Below, one piece after another: positions 8,439 through 18,073 of a DNA stretch of 59,466 nucleotides. Numbering within the stretch: the first letter of the stretch is position 1; each line of letters starts with the position of its first letter. This DNA is from Flavobacteriaceae bacterium (lineage in GTDB: Bacteria; Bacteroidota; Bacteroidia; Flavobacteriales; Flavobacteriaceae). Below the pieces are notes generated by a model. That model made no database searches. It worked only from the letters and a program-made list of their open reading frames with translations, and was not told the DNA's origin. A program made the translations under genes and the position numbers. The stretch is from the NCBI GenBank assembly GCA_024635765.1, contig JAGXIE010000191.1, positions 1 through 59,466 of the forward strand. Direction: 5' to 3'.

Positions 8439-9284
8439 TTAAAATGCTTTAATAAACCCAATACTCTCCGTTACCACTGCCTCCAATGTTTCCGGAAGTT
8501 CGTCCTTATCCCAAGGATGGGAGGCTCCAAACACATGATCGCTATTGTCAATTGGCAGCAGTATGCTTTGTGGATTCCAAGAGTTTAATTGCAAAGCGTC
8601 TTGATAGCTCACTGAAGGGTCGTCCACAGCATGAATAACTAACTGTGGTATCGTAAGCGTGATGACTGCTTTTTTGATGGTCAACCGTTCTTCATTGCCC
8701 TTAAAATCTTCATAAAATTGAAAGTGATGCGGCATTTGCTGTTTGGTTCTTCCATTGAGCACGTACTTTACACCGTCTTTTTTCCATTGCTGGATTTCTT
8801 CCTCTGTTCCCATTCGATTTCCAAAATCGCTCACACTTGCCCAAGTGATCACTTGCGAGACGCGATCCTCTTCCGAAGCTTTGATGTTTACAATACCACC
8901 GCCACGCGAATGGCCAATGAGTATCAGATTATTTGGATCTATTTCGCTATGGTAAGGATTTTCCCCAGACCCCAAATAATTGATCATGTCCTGAAGGTCA
9001 TCCAATTCCTTGGAATAATTATTTTCAGCGAAGGCCTCCAAATCTGGGAAATCGATTGGTTGTTCCATCGTACCGCCGTTGTGGGAAAAATTGAACTTCA
9101 CAAAAAACAAGTCCGCCTCCATAAAACGTTTTGCTACCAAATCCCAAGCGCCCCAATCTTTAAAGCCTTTGTAGCCATGACAAAACACCACCAATGGTTT
9201 TTGTGTGTCGTTTTGCTGGAAAAAAGCGTCCCAGAGAATGGGTTTTTTATGGGTTCTTTTTAGGATGTTGTTTTTTTGAATCAT
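8439..9284 (-). CDS. Alpha/beta hydrolase, dienelactone-hydrolase-like
   Basis: 281 residues, no signal peptide, so cytoplasmic. The oxyanion strand is VVFCHGYKG (33-40) and the nucleophile elbow is GHSRGGG with Ser126. The acid is probably in VIHAVDDPSV and the catalytic His in NSDHVFG near residue 250. The sequence fits the acyl-hydrolase/dienelactone-hydrolase branch. Substrate unknown. It lies 47 bases after the phospholipase gene on the same strand, so the two may be cotranscribed, and it may act on acyl or ester products, but nothing in the sequence proves this. Confidence 0.85.
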   Translation of the reverse strand: MIQKNNILKRTHKKPILWDAFFQQNDTQKPLVVFCHGYKGFKDWGAWDLVAKRFMEADLFFVKFNFSHNGGTMEQPIDFPDLEAFAENNYSKELDDLQDMINYLGSGENPYHSEIDPNNLILIGHSRGGGIVNIKASEEDRVSQVITWASVSDFGNRMGTEEEIQQWKKDGVKYVLNGRTKQQMPHHFQFYEDFKGNEERLTIKKAVITLTIPQLVIHAVDDPSVSYQDALQLNSWNPQSILLPIDNSDHVFGASHPWDKDELPETLEAVVTESIGFIKAF

Positions 9285-9331
9285 TCTGTTTGTTTAAACT
9301 ATTAGTTGGACCAAATCCTATCACTTTATTT

Positions 9332-10225
9332 TTACCAATCTACAAAGGACAGTCCTATACTCGCGGTGGTTTGGTAATGATTGTAATCGATCAAACTTTC
9401 GCCGTAACCGGTAAAGAATTGCAGGTGTAAACGCAAGGTGTTTTTTATGGGGAACAAGTAATTCAGTTGCAAACTTCCACGATTGTCATTGAAGGACAAA
9501 GAGTTGGTTACCAAAGCACTGATGATGGTACCGTTCTTTTTATAGACGACTGTGGTTTCTGCCCTGCCAATATACTCGGTAATTTCAGGATTGTCATCAT
9601 CTTCACCGCCACCATCTAAACGCCACCAAGGATTTAGATAGATTTGGAAGTTGTCGCGTTCCAATGCCACTTGAAACATCAATCGGTTCCAACTTCTTGA
9701 AATGGGATCTTGTCGTCCGTTTGATTGGTGGTTAAAGCCCAGACTGACCATTTTTGCCTGAAATCCCAGCACTTTAAAATCCAGTGGATAGGCTGCAATC
9801 AGCTCTGGTTCATAATTTAGTTCTCTAAAGGGACGCGATAATTTTTTGTTATAGACTTGCCAATGTGCTACTTGCGTATAGCCGACCCAAATGTCGCCTT
9901 TCCCAAACAGAAACGATTGTACTACTTTGGTCTTAAAACTGATTTGGAATTTTACTTCTACGTTGTCTAGATCGACGGGCTCCGGCAAGGCATTGTCAAG
10001 GTTTTCACTTTGTGGCGATTTGTTGACGCTATTGGAATAATGGACGGGATGCACATAAAATGGTTTATAAGAATTGAGTTTAAACGTCCCACGGCGATTG
10101 TCGGCATCGAGTTCCCAATCTTGGGACATGGTCTTTGTGACCAATGAATCGGGGCGACTAAATAGCCCCTGACTTTGTAGGCTTTGGAAAGACACTAGAA
10201 TGAGGATCAGAATACTTTTGTGCAT
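9332..10225 (-). CDS. pldA: Outer-membrane phospholipase A (OMPLA)
   Basis: 297 residues with a cleavable signal (MHKSILILILVSFQSLQSQG) and a beta-barrel body that hydrolyses phospholipids misplaced in the outer leaflet. The family signature is complete: GYTQVAHWQVYN and SRPFRELNYEPEL, then GFNHQSNGR with catalytic His166 and Ser168, and SWNRL with Asn180. This is the His-Ser-Asn triad of E. coli PldA. The stretch GGEDDDNPEI is the acidic loop near the calcium site. The ending FVDW gives the terminal aromatic residue expected for Bam-dependent barrel folding. Confidence 0.93.
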   Translation of the reverse strand: MHKSILILILVSFQSLQSQGLFSRPDSLVTKTMSQDWELDADNRRGTFKLNSYKPFYVHPVHYSNSVNKSPQSENLDNALPEPVDLDNVEVKFQISFKTKVVQSFLFGKGDIWVGYTQVAHWQVYNKKLSRPFRELNYEPELIAAYPLDFKVLGFQAKMVSLGFNHQSNGRQDPISRSWNRLMFQVALERDNFQIYLNPWWRLDGGGEDDDNPEITEYIGRAETTVVYKKNGTIISALVTNSLSFNDNRGSLQLNYLFPIKNTLRLHLQFFTGYGESLIDYNHYQTTASIGLSFVDW

Positions 10226-10428
10226 AAGCCTTAAACGATTTTGGACACAAAGATACGTGTTTGAATCTTTTTTAGGAGTTTATGAAGTAGTCGATTTACC
10301 ATCCGCGTATGTTACTTTTTTTGATAGCGATGATCGATGACTGTGTTGGGTTTTCGACCGTTTTTTACTTGCTGAAGTTGTAACAAAGTAACGTATGTTT
10401 TGTATCAGAATAAGGGATTGACACCTTT

Positions 10429-11718
10429 TTAAATTCTCCTATCAATCACTAACACCGCCTTATGACCCGTTTCCGACTGTTGTATTCTTTTAATCGTCGC
10501 ACTATCGCAAAACTCGATCGTAGGGATGACACGCAATTTGGCCTTCAGATGGTCTTGAATTTCTTGTTTGAACGTATCGGTAGGCGTTTGTGCCGCAATG
10601 TGGAGCAGTAGTTCGTCAGTTTCGAGGTCTGAACTGCTAATTTCAATTACAAAGGCCTCAATGGCCTCAAATGACGCAAGCACGTTGATAACGGCTTGTG
10701 GATACAGCGTTGTGCCTTTATATTTGATCATTTGCTGTTTGCGACCGACCACTGGTCCGAGACGCACTGTTGTTCTGCCACAGGAACATTTTGAGGGATG
10801 TGCTTGCAGCATATCTCCGGTTTTAAAACGTAATAAAGGCATGGCTTCAACCCCAAGCGTGGTAATGGTTAGTTCGCCAACCTGTCCGTCAGCGACTGGC
10901 TGATTATGGGCGTCCAAGAGTTCCACAATGATGAGTTCTGGATGATGGTGGCCGCCTTGTTGTGCTTCACATTCTGTAAAAGCAGTACTCATTTCGGTAG
11001 AGGCGTAGGTTGAAAATAAGTCAATGTTCCAATCCTTTTGAATCGCTGCTCCCAAGGTGTTCAGTGAAAAATCGCTGTTACGGATGGGTTCGCCAATACA
11101 AATCACACCCTTGATTCCAGAATCATTTAAAGGGATTTTATGCCGTTTAGCATGATCGATTAATTTTATCAAAAACGATGGCACGGCAATCAGATAGGTC
11201 GGTTTAAATTTTAATATGGAATCCCATTGCAGTTCAGGCACACCAGCTCCTACGCGGATGATGGCTGCGCCCAATTTTCTAGCACCTAAAAAATACGCCA
11301 AACCAGCCATAAAACGGCGATCCATCGTGGTCATTAATTGGATAATGTCTTCCGATTTTACACCTGCACAAGCAAAGGATATGGCCTCATTATAGGCTAA
11401 ACGCTCCAAGTCTGTATCGGTCAAGGCGAAGGATACAGGCTGTCCCAAAGTGCCTGAAGTGGTAGAATAATCGATGATTTTATGTTTTGGCACACAGATG
11501 AAATCATCATTAAACCTTTGTAAATCTTCTTTAGACGTTGTCGGAATCTGTGTTAAATCTTCAAGCGTTTGGATCTCTGAAATCTCTATCTGATGTGATT
11601 TGAACAAGCGTTGATAATAGGGCGAATGTTTAGAAAGATAGTACAAGGCATCCTTCAGTTTGGCTTCCTGAAAGGTTTTGATGTCTTGAGGTGATTGTTG
11701 TTCTATTTCTGGAATCAT
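10429..11718 (-). CDS. Phenylacetate-CoA-ligase-like AMP-forming acyl/aryl ligase of the aryl-polyene cluster
   Basis: 429 residues, an ANL adenylating enzyme of the PaaK type. The P-loop is YSTTSGTLGQP (about 84-94), the core is STYASTEMS, RFKTGD carries the ribose-binding Asp, and the C-terminal SETGHKAV has the lysine used in adenylation. HHHPE together with CSCGR matches the zinc-site region of PaaK-like proteins. It overlaps the C45 gene by 4 bases (ATGA) and is the last gene of the long minus-strand run. Aryl-polyene clusters need an activating ligase to load the aryl starter on a carrier protein. Here the likely starter is 4-coumarate from the ammonia-lyase at 27791, by inference. Confidence 0.85.
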   Translation of the reverse strand: MIPEIEQQSPQDIKTFQEAKLKDALYYLSKHSPYYQRLFKSHQIEISEIQTLEDLTQIPTTSKEDLQRFNDDFICVPKHKIIDYSTTSGTLGQPVSFALTDTDLERLAYNEAISFACAGVKSEDIIQLMTTMDRRFMAGLAYFLGARKLGAAIIRVGAGVPELQWDSILKFKPTYLIAVPSFLIKLIDHAKRHKIPLNDSGIKGVICIGEPIRNSDFSLNTLGAAIQKDWNIDLFSTYASTEMSTAFTECEAQQGGHHHPELIIVELLDAHNQPVADGQVGELTITTLGVEAMPLLRFKTGDMLQAHPSKCSCGRTTVRLGPVVGRKQQMIKYKGTTLYPQAVINVLASFEAIEAFVIEISSSDLETDELLLHIAAQTPTDTFKQEIQDHLKAKLRVIPTIEFCDSATIKRIQQSETGHKAVLVIDRRI

Positions 11719-13397
11719 CGCTCTGTTTTTCGTTTCGATTTTCTGATGAATTTAGCAACTGCTTCTTCATCGGGTTTTGTCGTTATTTCTTTTGTAGCCG
11801 CCATTTCGAAAGCCATCAACGCCTTCTTAAATTGCTTGTGCTGATAGTAATAACGCCCTACAAGAAAGTAAGCTTTCCAATAGTCAGGATTGTATTCGGT
11901 CAATTTGTTGAGGTCTGCTTGTGGCATGGATTGCTTCTCATTAAGCACACGCTCAAGGTGTCGTTTTAACTTTCGATAGTCTTCGTACTGTCGAAATGCT
12001 TCTGTGTCCACAAAAGGGTCTTCGGGAATGTTCAAATCCTGTTTAGACACTGTAACTTTTGAGGTGTTTTCGATTCGATTTTTAAAAACTTCATTTAGAT
12101 CGTAGCTTACAAATTCACCCAATTGATATGGATTTGATGACACCCAAACTTTTAGGTCTTCAGGCTGAAAGACAACGCTATGATGCGCCAGGAGTTGGTT
12201 CAAGGCTTTTTCGTTTCCATAGCCAATTCTTTTATCGTCCAATCCTTTTTCGTTTCTTAAAACAGCCACGGCTTCTGTGGGATTCAATTTATTTTCTTCA
12301 GAAAGCAATTCGGTCATCCGTTCGTAACGATATTGGGAATGGCTTTCTTCAATCGCTTTTAAATTGCGCCGGTCTTTTTTAAAAGCATCACTCTGAAAAT
12401 GATTCGAACAAATCAACTGATTGGAATTTTCAACTTCATAAACTCCGAAATTCTTTGGAGATACCTCAATCAACATCGCCTTTTGGTCTATGGCGCTGCC
12501 TACCATAATGGCTTCCGATACAAATACTTCTCGTTTTTTGGCAATGGCAATAGCTTCATCTATCGTAGAAGCATATTGCAAAATTTCTCTTGTGACGATG
12601 GAAATGGGTGTCTTTGCCGCCAAAGGAACTTTGGATTTACCCGCATTGATCGTGACCGTCAAACCTTTTTCATTCATTCCAGACACCACACCGATAAATC
12701 CTCCCCATGTGACCGACATGAACTTGTACCCTTTGTCAGGATTGATAAACGCAATTATTTTGTTTTCCGCAAAGGCATCACCAGCATAAAAATCGAAATT
12801 GCGACCAATAAGCAGTTTGCCATCTTCCGTTTTTTCGTCCCAAGCCGCGAAGGACGTACAGCCCACCAACATCAAATCTTTCAGAGTATGGCCGATATCG
12901 TGTGACCCATGTAGGTATAAGGCGCGTAAATAGGGTGTGGCGATGCTGTTGAAATCTTGAGACATATAGTGCGAAGTGCCATAAATTTCGGCCTTATATT
13001 CATCGGGTACATGCTTGTACATGTTTCGATTGTACCATGATATAAACCTCCTTATGAACTTCTGCTTACCTTCTGAGGGCACCATTTCGTTGAGCTTGTC
13101 TAAAAAGACCTGTTCCTGTTTATACATCAGCGGCTGGGTCAATTGGCCTGTGACAAGTCCTATTTCCAAAGGGTCGCCTTCCACATACAGTTCCCAAAGG
13201 CCTTGTTTGTTTTTGGTCAAAAAACTGTTCCCTACAAAAAAGGTGGAATCATTGACGACTGTTTTTGCCGGAATGTCTGAATTGTAATTGCTAACATCTG
13301 GAAGATTGCGCATTGATTTGTTAACGCCGCAGGACACGAGAAGTGTACCAACTACGCAAGCAACTACTAGTTTGAATATGTCATACCGTTTACGCAC
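11715..13397 (-). CDS. C45-type Ntn-hydrolase/acyltransferase lipoprotein with C-terminal TPR
   Basis: 560 residues with a lipoprotein signal (LLVSC, Cys23), so membrane-anchored outside the cytoplasm. It starts at GTG 13395-13397 and overlaps the cupin gene by 8 bases. The C45 (acyl-CoA:6-aminopenicillanate acyltransferase) core is clear: VGCTSFAAW, where Cys180 after Gly would become the N-terminal nucleophile on self-cleavage, and GKLLIGRNFDFY with the usual Arg and Asp. A TPR-like stretch (YWKAYFLVGRYYYQHKQF) is near the C-terminus. Being in a polyene-lipid operon with an exporter, it may attach or trim the acyl group outside the inner membrane. That role is inference. Confidence 0.82.
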   Translation of the reverse strand: MRKRYDIFKLVVACVVGTLLVSCGVNKSMRNLPDVSNYNSDIPAKTVVNDSTFFVGNSFLTKNKQGLWELYVEGDPLEIGLVTGQLTQPLMYKQEQVFLDKLNEMVPSEGKQKFIRRFISWYNRNMYKHVPDEYKAEIYGTSHYMSQDFNSIATPYLRALYLHGSHDIGHTLKDLMLVGCTSFAAWDEKTEDGKLLIGRNFDFYAGDAFAENKIIAFINPDKGYKFMSVTWGGFIGVVSGMNEKGLTVTINAGKSKVPLAAKTPISIVTREILQYASTIDEAIAIAKKREVFVSEAIMVGSAIDQKAMLIEVSPKNFGVYEVENSNQLICSNHFQSDAFKKDRRNLKAIEESHSQYRYERMTELLSEENKLNPTEAVAVLRNEKGLDDKRIGYGNEKALNQLLAHHSVVFQPEDLKVWVSSNPYQLGEFVSYDLNEVFKNRIENTSKVTVSKQDLNIPEDPFVDTEAFRQYEDYRKLKRHLERVLNEKQSMPQADLNKLTEYNPDYWKAYFLVGRYYYQHKQFKKALMAFEMAATKEITTKPDEEAVAKFIRKSKRKTER

Positions 13398-14274
13398 TCT
13401 GATGTTGTTTGTGATATCTACGATTCAACCGTTGTACCATTTTTTCCTCTTTGTAATCGACCCAGCCTTGACCAAAAATACGACGCATCATATTTTCAAA
13501 GGTTCGCATAAAGATGATGTTTTTAAATAGCTCCGCCAATCGCGCTAGTTTGCGAGGAAAGGCACGCAAGGTAATGGAAAATCCACCATCGTCATAAGTA
13601 ATGTAGTGCCAGTAGCCACTCGGCATGTATAAGGCGTCACCATGTTTCATGGTTACTGAAATGCCTTCTGCTTCTTGTAAGACGGGATATTTTTCGAAAT
13701 CGGGTTCGTCCATGTCAATCGTCTCAAGATTATGGACCGTGAAGGGAACTTTGTAGAGATTTTTTGCTTGGTCTGGTGCAAATAAGGTGACGTGTTTGTT
13801 TCCATGAAAATGAACATGAACCAAATCAGCCAAATCCATATCGTAATGAGCCAAAACTTTTGAGCCTTTACCACCAAAGAACATCACAGGGAGTTTTTTG
13901 AAGAATTTCAATCCGATGTCTGGATAGTTAAAATCCTTCGTCAATACTGGCATTTTTTGAAGCACATTAAAAAAGAACATCCGTAAATCTGTAGGTTGGG
14001 TTTTTAGGATATCGATGTAATCATAGAGCTTCATTTTTTTAGCAGGCACCACAGAATTTTGACGTCCTTTTGTAGGTTCATTATTGTATAAAGGCACTAT
14101 TTGGTCGCCAGCCAAACTTTGGATATAATCTAAATTCCATTTTTCATAGGCAGGCCAATCCTTGGTCAAATCCTCAATAAGCACCGGTTTTTGAGGTTTG
14201 TAGTACTGCTCTATAAAATCCTCCTTGCTGATGGATTTAATGCGTGTAATTGGAGTGGTTTTGATGTGGGTCAT
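13390..14274 (-). CDS. JmjC/cupin_8-type Fe(II)/2-oxoglutarate oxygenase-like protein
   Basis: 294 residues. The N-terminal KPVLIEDLTKDWPAYEKW block and the cupin core are those of the FIH-like cupin_8 family. The metal triad can be placed: AHYDMD (His143, Asp145) and GYWHYI (His223), with KHVTLFAPDQ between them. All three ligands are present, so catalysis is likely. The substrate may be an aromatic or lipid intermediate of the polyene pathway, since it sits between the exporter and the C45 acyltransferase. The 165 bases upstream hold two copies of a palindromic repeat, so this gene and those after it may have their own promoter or be semi-coupled. Confidence 0.8.
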   Translation of the reverse strand: MTHIKTTPITRIKSISKEDFIEQYYKPQKPVLIEDLTKDWPAYEKWNLDYIQSLAGDQIVPLYNNEPTKGRQNSVVPAKKMKLYDYIDILKTQPTDLRMFFFNVLQKMPVLTKDFNYPDIGLKFFKKLPVMFFGGKGSKVLAHYDMDLADLVHVHFHGNKHVTLFAPDQAKNLYKVPFTVHNLETIDMDEPDFEKYPVLQEAEGISVTMKHGDALYMPSGYWHYITYDDGGFSITLRAFPRKLARLAELFKNIIFMRTFENMMRRIFGQGWVDYKEEKMVQRLNRRYHKQHQSA

Positions 14275-14319
14275 TTGGGATGCCTGTTTTAATGCTAAAA
14301 TACTCCAAAAATATTTATT

Positions 14320-14417
14320 CCCGCAGATCTCGCTGAATTTCGCAGAGGGTTTCTCATGCTTTTTATGGTTGGTGTTTTTTATTTCCGCAGGGCTCGCTGA
14401 ATTTCGCGTAGGGTTTT
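14320..14417. repeat. Two direct copies of a CTCGCTGAATTTCGC-type intergenic repeat
   Basis: Copy A (14320-14353) and copy B (14384-14417) share CCGCAG, then CTCGCTGAATTTCGC, then AGGGTTT. A third relative is at 27727-27786. They fill the only real gap in this part of the operon. Confidence 0.65.
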
Positions 14418-14439
14418 TGCGTTTATCTTTGGGAGAAAA

Positions 14440-16863
14440 TTAGTTCCTAATCAGCAAACGAAATAACACTGGTTGCATGGTAAAAGCCACAAGCATCGCT
14501 GTTAGAATACCAATCATCGACACTATAGAAATGGACTGCAACGCGGGATGTTTTGCCAAGATTAATACCCCAATTCCTAGAATCGTTGTGATGACGGATA
14601 GCAATACGGAAGTTTTATGCGTGGTCAAGGTCTTCTGGTCGTTATCCGTTTCTTTCAATAAACCGTTGGTCATAAAAATACTGTAATCTACTCCCAAACC
14701 AAAGATAAAGGATGAAATAAGAATACTGAAAATATTGAATTCCATTCTAAACACTCCCATAATCCCAATGGTGATGAACCAAGTGATAGCGATTGGAAGA
14801 ACGGTCACCAATGTTAATTTCCAATTCCGATAAAATAGCCATAACAGGACCAATACGATCGCAAAACAATATCCGATGAGGGCATTAAAATCGGTTTTTA
14901 AATGTCCCAGAAGCCTCTCGTTGATATTCTGTCGGTCAATGACCATTGTGTTTGATTGGTCTTTAAAATAGTCCTTAATGAGTGGTATATTTCCATCATC
15001 CACCTTCACGATGGACGTTATGGTATGGAACTGACCTGCGGACGCCATAAAGTCTTCTGTGGGCATCGTGCTGAACGTTTGAAAATCAGCAACAGATAAG
15101 GGTTTGAAATCAGATTTTAATAAGGTATAAAATTCTTGGAATGTCGTGGTCTTAAATCCGAATTTTCGTCCGCTATCAATTAATTGTGCTTCGGTGTCAT
15201 TCACTTTTTCTGGTGTCCAAAAGCTATTCCATGTATCAATTTTGGTTTGTTGTGACTTTTTAGACTTGACCAAAGCTCCCACAGAATTAAAACTTATAAT
15301 TTTTTGTTCGTTTTCGAGCCGATTCAATGCATCAAAAACCATATCGTTCTGTTCCAATGCGATTTCCATGGAATTTCCATAGGTAATGATATACAATGAT
15401 TTTGCCGTCTCATTCGTTAGGTCATCAAGTTGTTTTTCTGCCTCTTTTAAATGTAGAGGTTCATAATTTAGTGCTGATATATCGTTATTAAAACTAACGT
15501 GATGATAGGTAAACGCACTCATAACAAGGAGTATCAAAACACAGCCGATCAGCCATTTGTTGGTATGGAATTGATAGCCCGCAATCGTGTCAATAAATGT
15601 CGACTTTCTTTGCGTTTGAACTGTTTCGGCTTTATAGACTTGTGGAATAAAGATTAAAGCGAACACCGATGCACCCAGGACACTTATCGCCGCAAAAATA
15701 CCTAAATCCTGTAGCGCTTGCGAATCAATAAACAACAAACATAAAAACGCCAAAGCAGTTGTTATGCTGCTCATCAAAATAGGCTTTGTAACGTCGCTGT
15801 AGAGATTATTAATGGTGTTGTTATTCCTAATATGAGTTAACACATGCAATGAATAATCCAGTGTTACACCCAATAAAACGGCACCAATACCGAGAGAAAT
15901 GGCTGAAATGTCCTGCCTGACAATTGATAAGGCCGCGATAGCCAATAAGCCTCCAAAAATTGTTGGAATCAACAAAATAATAGGGATGTTGATTTTTCGA
16001 TAGAAAAATACAAAGAGCACTAATAAGACTCCCAAGGCGATGGCAACTGTTAATTGAATGTCCTTTTTAATTTGTTGCGCATTGGCAACGGCAATTAAGG
16101 TACCTCCAAAAAGAGTACTACTTATTTTACCGTTGTACTCGGTATTAAGATTGTTCTGAAATTGGTACAGTTGTTCTGCGAATACTTGATTTTTATTGGT
16201 TTCGCTGGATTTATATTTAGGGGTAATGAACAGCAACAGATTCTGTTCGTTTTTACTGACCAAAAAACCATCTTGCAATTTAAAATCTTCATTAAAGCCC
16301 AATTGTTTCAGATGCTTTAGTGCCATGATGGAAATTCCCAAAGGATCCTTTATAATGGTTTTTTTAGCGATCATTCCTGAAGGTGATGCCAGCGTTTTGT
16401 AATTTGATTCGGTTATAGCTTCAATAGAATCTTTTTGAAGTTTACTGGAAATCGATTTATAATCGGTCTCTGATAGAAATAAAGGCGCATTTGCATATGC
16501 AAAATCCAAGGTTTCAAAGATGGTTTCGTCTTCAATTTTACCTTGAATATTCTTTATAACATCTGCGGACTTTAGCTCAATACTATCCAAAAATTGTTGC
16601 GCATACTCTGTCAGGTCTTCCAAAGAACCGTTTGCTTCTTTATGAATGTTCACAATTATTTTATCACTGAATTGGGCTGTGTTCAGTACTTTTTGTAACT
16701 GCTCATTTTCTGGATTTGAAGGAATCAGTTTCGAAATATCCTCGTCAAATTTAATATGCGACGCCAACCAAATGAGTCCAGAGAAAACGAGCATCAAGAT
16801 CAGTCCAAAAACAGCTTTGTTCTTTTGAATGGTGTCATATGTTCTTTTGAAAAAATTAGTCAT
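14440..16863 (-). CDS. MMPL/RND-family exporter of the aryl-polyene cluster
   Basis: I start it at ATG 16861-16863, which overlaps the stop of the glycosyltransferase (ATGACTAA); the longer TTG start at 16887 seems unnecessary. About 807 residues in two similar halves, each with one N-terminal membrane segment, a large periplasmic domain and five further segments. SLGIGAVLLGVTLDYSLHVL and FIFGLGVDYSIFMTN are the paired proton-relay segments of MMPL/HpnN-type exporters. A LolA-like protein and a GT2-DUF2062 protein lie just upstream, as in described aryl-polyene clusters, where this trio is thought to move the finished lipid to the outer membrane. Substrate assignment is from context. Confidence 0.88.
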   Translation of the reverse strand: MTNFFKRTYDTIQKNKAVFGLILMLVFSGLIWLASHIKFDEDISKLIPSNPENEQLQKVLNTAQFSDKIIVNIHKEANGSLEDLTEYAQQFLDSIELKSADVIKNIQGKIEDETIFETLDFAYANAPLFLSETDYKSISSKLQKDSIEAITESNYKTLASPSGMIAKKTIIKDPLGISIMALKHLKQLGFNEDFKLQDGFLVSKNEQNLLLFITPKYKSSETNKNQVFAEQLYQFQNNLNTEYNGKISSTLFGGTLIAVANAQQIKKDIQLTVAIALGVLLVLFVFFYRKINIPIILLIPTIFGGLLAIAALSIVRQDISAISLGIGAVLLGVTLDYSLHVLTHIRNNNTINNLYSDVTKPILMSSITTALAFLCLLFIDSQALQDLGIFAAISVLGASVFALIFIPQVYKAETVQTQRKSTFIDTIAGYQFHTNKWLIGCVLILLVMSAFTYHHVSFNNDISALNYEPLHLKEAEKQLDDLTNETAKSLYIITYGNSMEIALEQNDMVFDALNRLENEQKIISFNSVGALVKSKKSQQTKIDTWNSFWTPEKVNDTEAQLIDSGRKFGFKTTTFQEFYTLLKSDFKPLSVADFQTFSTMPTEDFMASAGQFHTITSIVKVDDGNIPLIKDYFKDQSNTMVIDRQNINERLLGHLKTDFNALIGYCFAIVLVLLWLFYRNWKLTLVTVLPIAITWFITIGIMGVFRMEFNIFSILISSFIFGLGVDYSIFMTNGLLKETDNDQKTLTTHKTSVLLSVITTILGIGVLILAKHPALQSISIVSMIGILTAMLVAFTMQPVLFRLLIRN

Positions 16864-18055
16864 GGACCAACACCGTTTTTCTATCAATCAATGAAAATAC
16901 TACATACCCTAATCCACCAAAAATGATGGCCGCCGAAACGGAAAGTGTAATACTCCCTATAATATAGGATTTCAGGTTTTGAACCATATCAAAATTATCT
17001 GTAATCATATCCAACTCATAATGCGTATCGATTCCCAACACCCAGTTGCCAGTCTGTAGGCTCAAGAGCAGCACCAAAGGAATGAAAGGAGGCAAACTGA
17101 TATTCGAAAAGGCAAAGGAAATGACCTTGTTCAGATTTAGTAAAATTGCCAAGAAAATAACAATAATCGTGTGGAAACCCCAAAGAGGAGATAAACCGAT
17201 AAACACGCCCAACGCCATGGAAAGTGCTTTCTTTTTTGGCGAATCCTGATGTCTTAAGACGTCTTCAACAAAGAAACGTTTAAGACCTTTTTTTTTTAGT
17301 TTCCTGAAAAAATTTCTAGGCGTGATATACACCAAACGCACTATTAAAAACCAAGTATAAAGCACTACCATTCGCGCAATATCCATAAAGGGACGGAAAT
17401 GAGATACCCGTTCTTTCATGTCGTATAATACATGAATTGGCACATGCATGATTTCTGTTCCAGACCAATACGATTTTACGATGGCCTCGATTTCGAATTC
17501 AAACTTTTTAGTAGAACTCATAAAACGAATATCCTTCATGTGTCTTATGGGGTACAACCGAAATCCCGATTGCGAATCGCGTAATTTGAGTCCGGTGGCA
17601 GCTTTCATCCAGAATGTTGAAACCCGATTTCCCTTGGCGCTCCTTGCCAGGACATCGGCTTCGTTCATATTGCGGTCGCCAATGATGAGTATGTTTTTGT
17701 TTTCTGAAGTGTCTAGTGCTTCTATAAAATTCGGAATGTCGATTGGGAAATGTTGACCATCTGTATCTAATGTAATGGCATAGTCAAAACCCATAGAGAC
17801 CGCATGTTTAAAACCGATTTTTAAAGCGTGACCCTTTCCAATATTTTTAGGTTGATGCAGTTGAATAACTTGAGGATATTTGCTTAAAATATCCTTCGTA
17901 CTATCAGTAGAGCCATCGTTGACCACAATGATATCTGAAGTGTATTGCAATACCCCATCAATAACACGGCTTAAAGTTTTTGGATTGTTGTAGGTGGGCA
18001 ACACCACACAACAGTGATACGATTTTAGTTTGGATGTGATGTGGGCAAACTCCAT
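16856..18055 (-). CDS. Glycosyltransferase family 2 fused to DUF2062
   Basis: 399 residues. The N-terminal 240 residues are a GT2 domain: VVLPTYNNPKTL, VVNDGSTDST, and TLDTDGQHFP with the DxD-type metal site. From about 270 there is a DUF2062 membrane domain (MALGVFIGLSPLWGFHT and three or so hydrophobic helices). The fusion is typical of aryl-polyene clusters and suggests a membrane-bound enzyme adding a sugar or other head group to a lipid carrier. It overlaps the MMPL gene by 8 bases and follows the dehydratase gene by 18 bases. Confidence 0.9.
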   Translation of the reverse strand: MEFAHITSKLKSYHCCVVLPTYNNPKTLSRVIDGVLQYTSDIIVVNDGSTDSTKDILSKYPQVIQLHQPKNIGKGHALKIGFKHAVSMGFDYAITLDTDGQHFPIDIPNFIEALDTSENKNILIIGDRNMNEADVLARSAKGNRVSTFWMKAATGLKLRDSQSGFRLYPIRHMKDIRFMSSTKKFEFEIEAIVKSYWSGTEIMHVPIHVLYDMKERVSHFRPFMDIARMVVLYTWFLIVRLVYITPRNFFRKLKKKGLKRFFVEDVLRHQDSPKKKALSMALGVFIGLSPLWGFHTIIVIFLAILLNLNKVISFAFSNISLPPFIPLVLLLSLQTGNWVLGIDTHYELDMITDNFDMVQNLKSYIIGSITLSVSAAIIFGGLGYVVFSLIDRKTVLVHD

Positions 18056-18073
18056 TAGAGATGGTTCGTAGGG

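Noticed and set aside
8718-9263. 181-codon plus-strand ORF
   Set aside because: It is entirely antisense to the alpha/beta hydrolase, whose motifs and length are complete.
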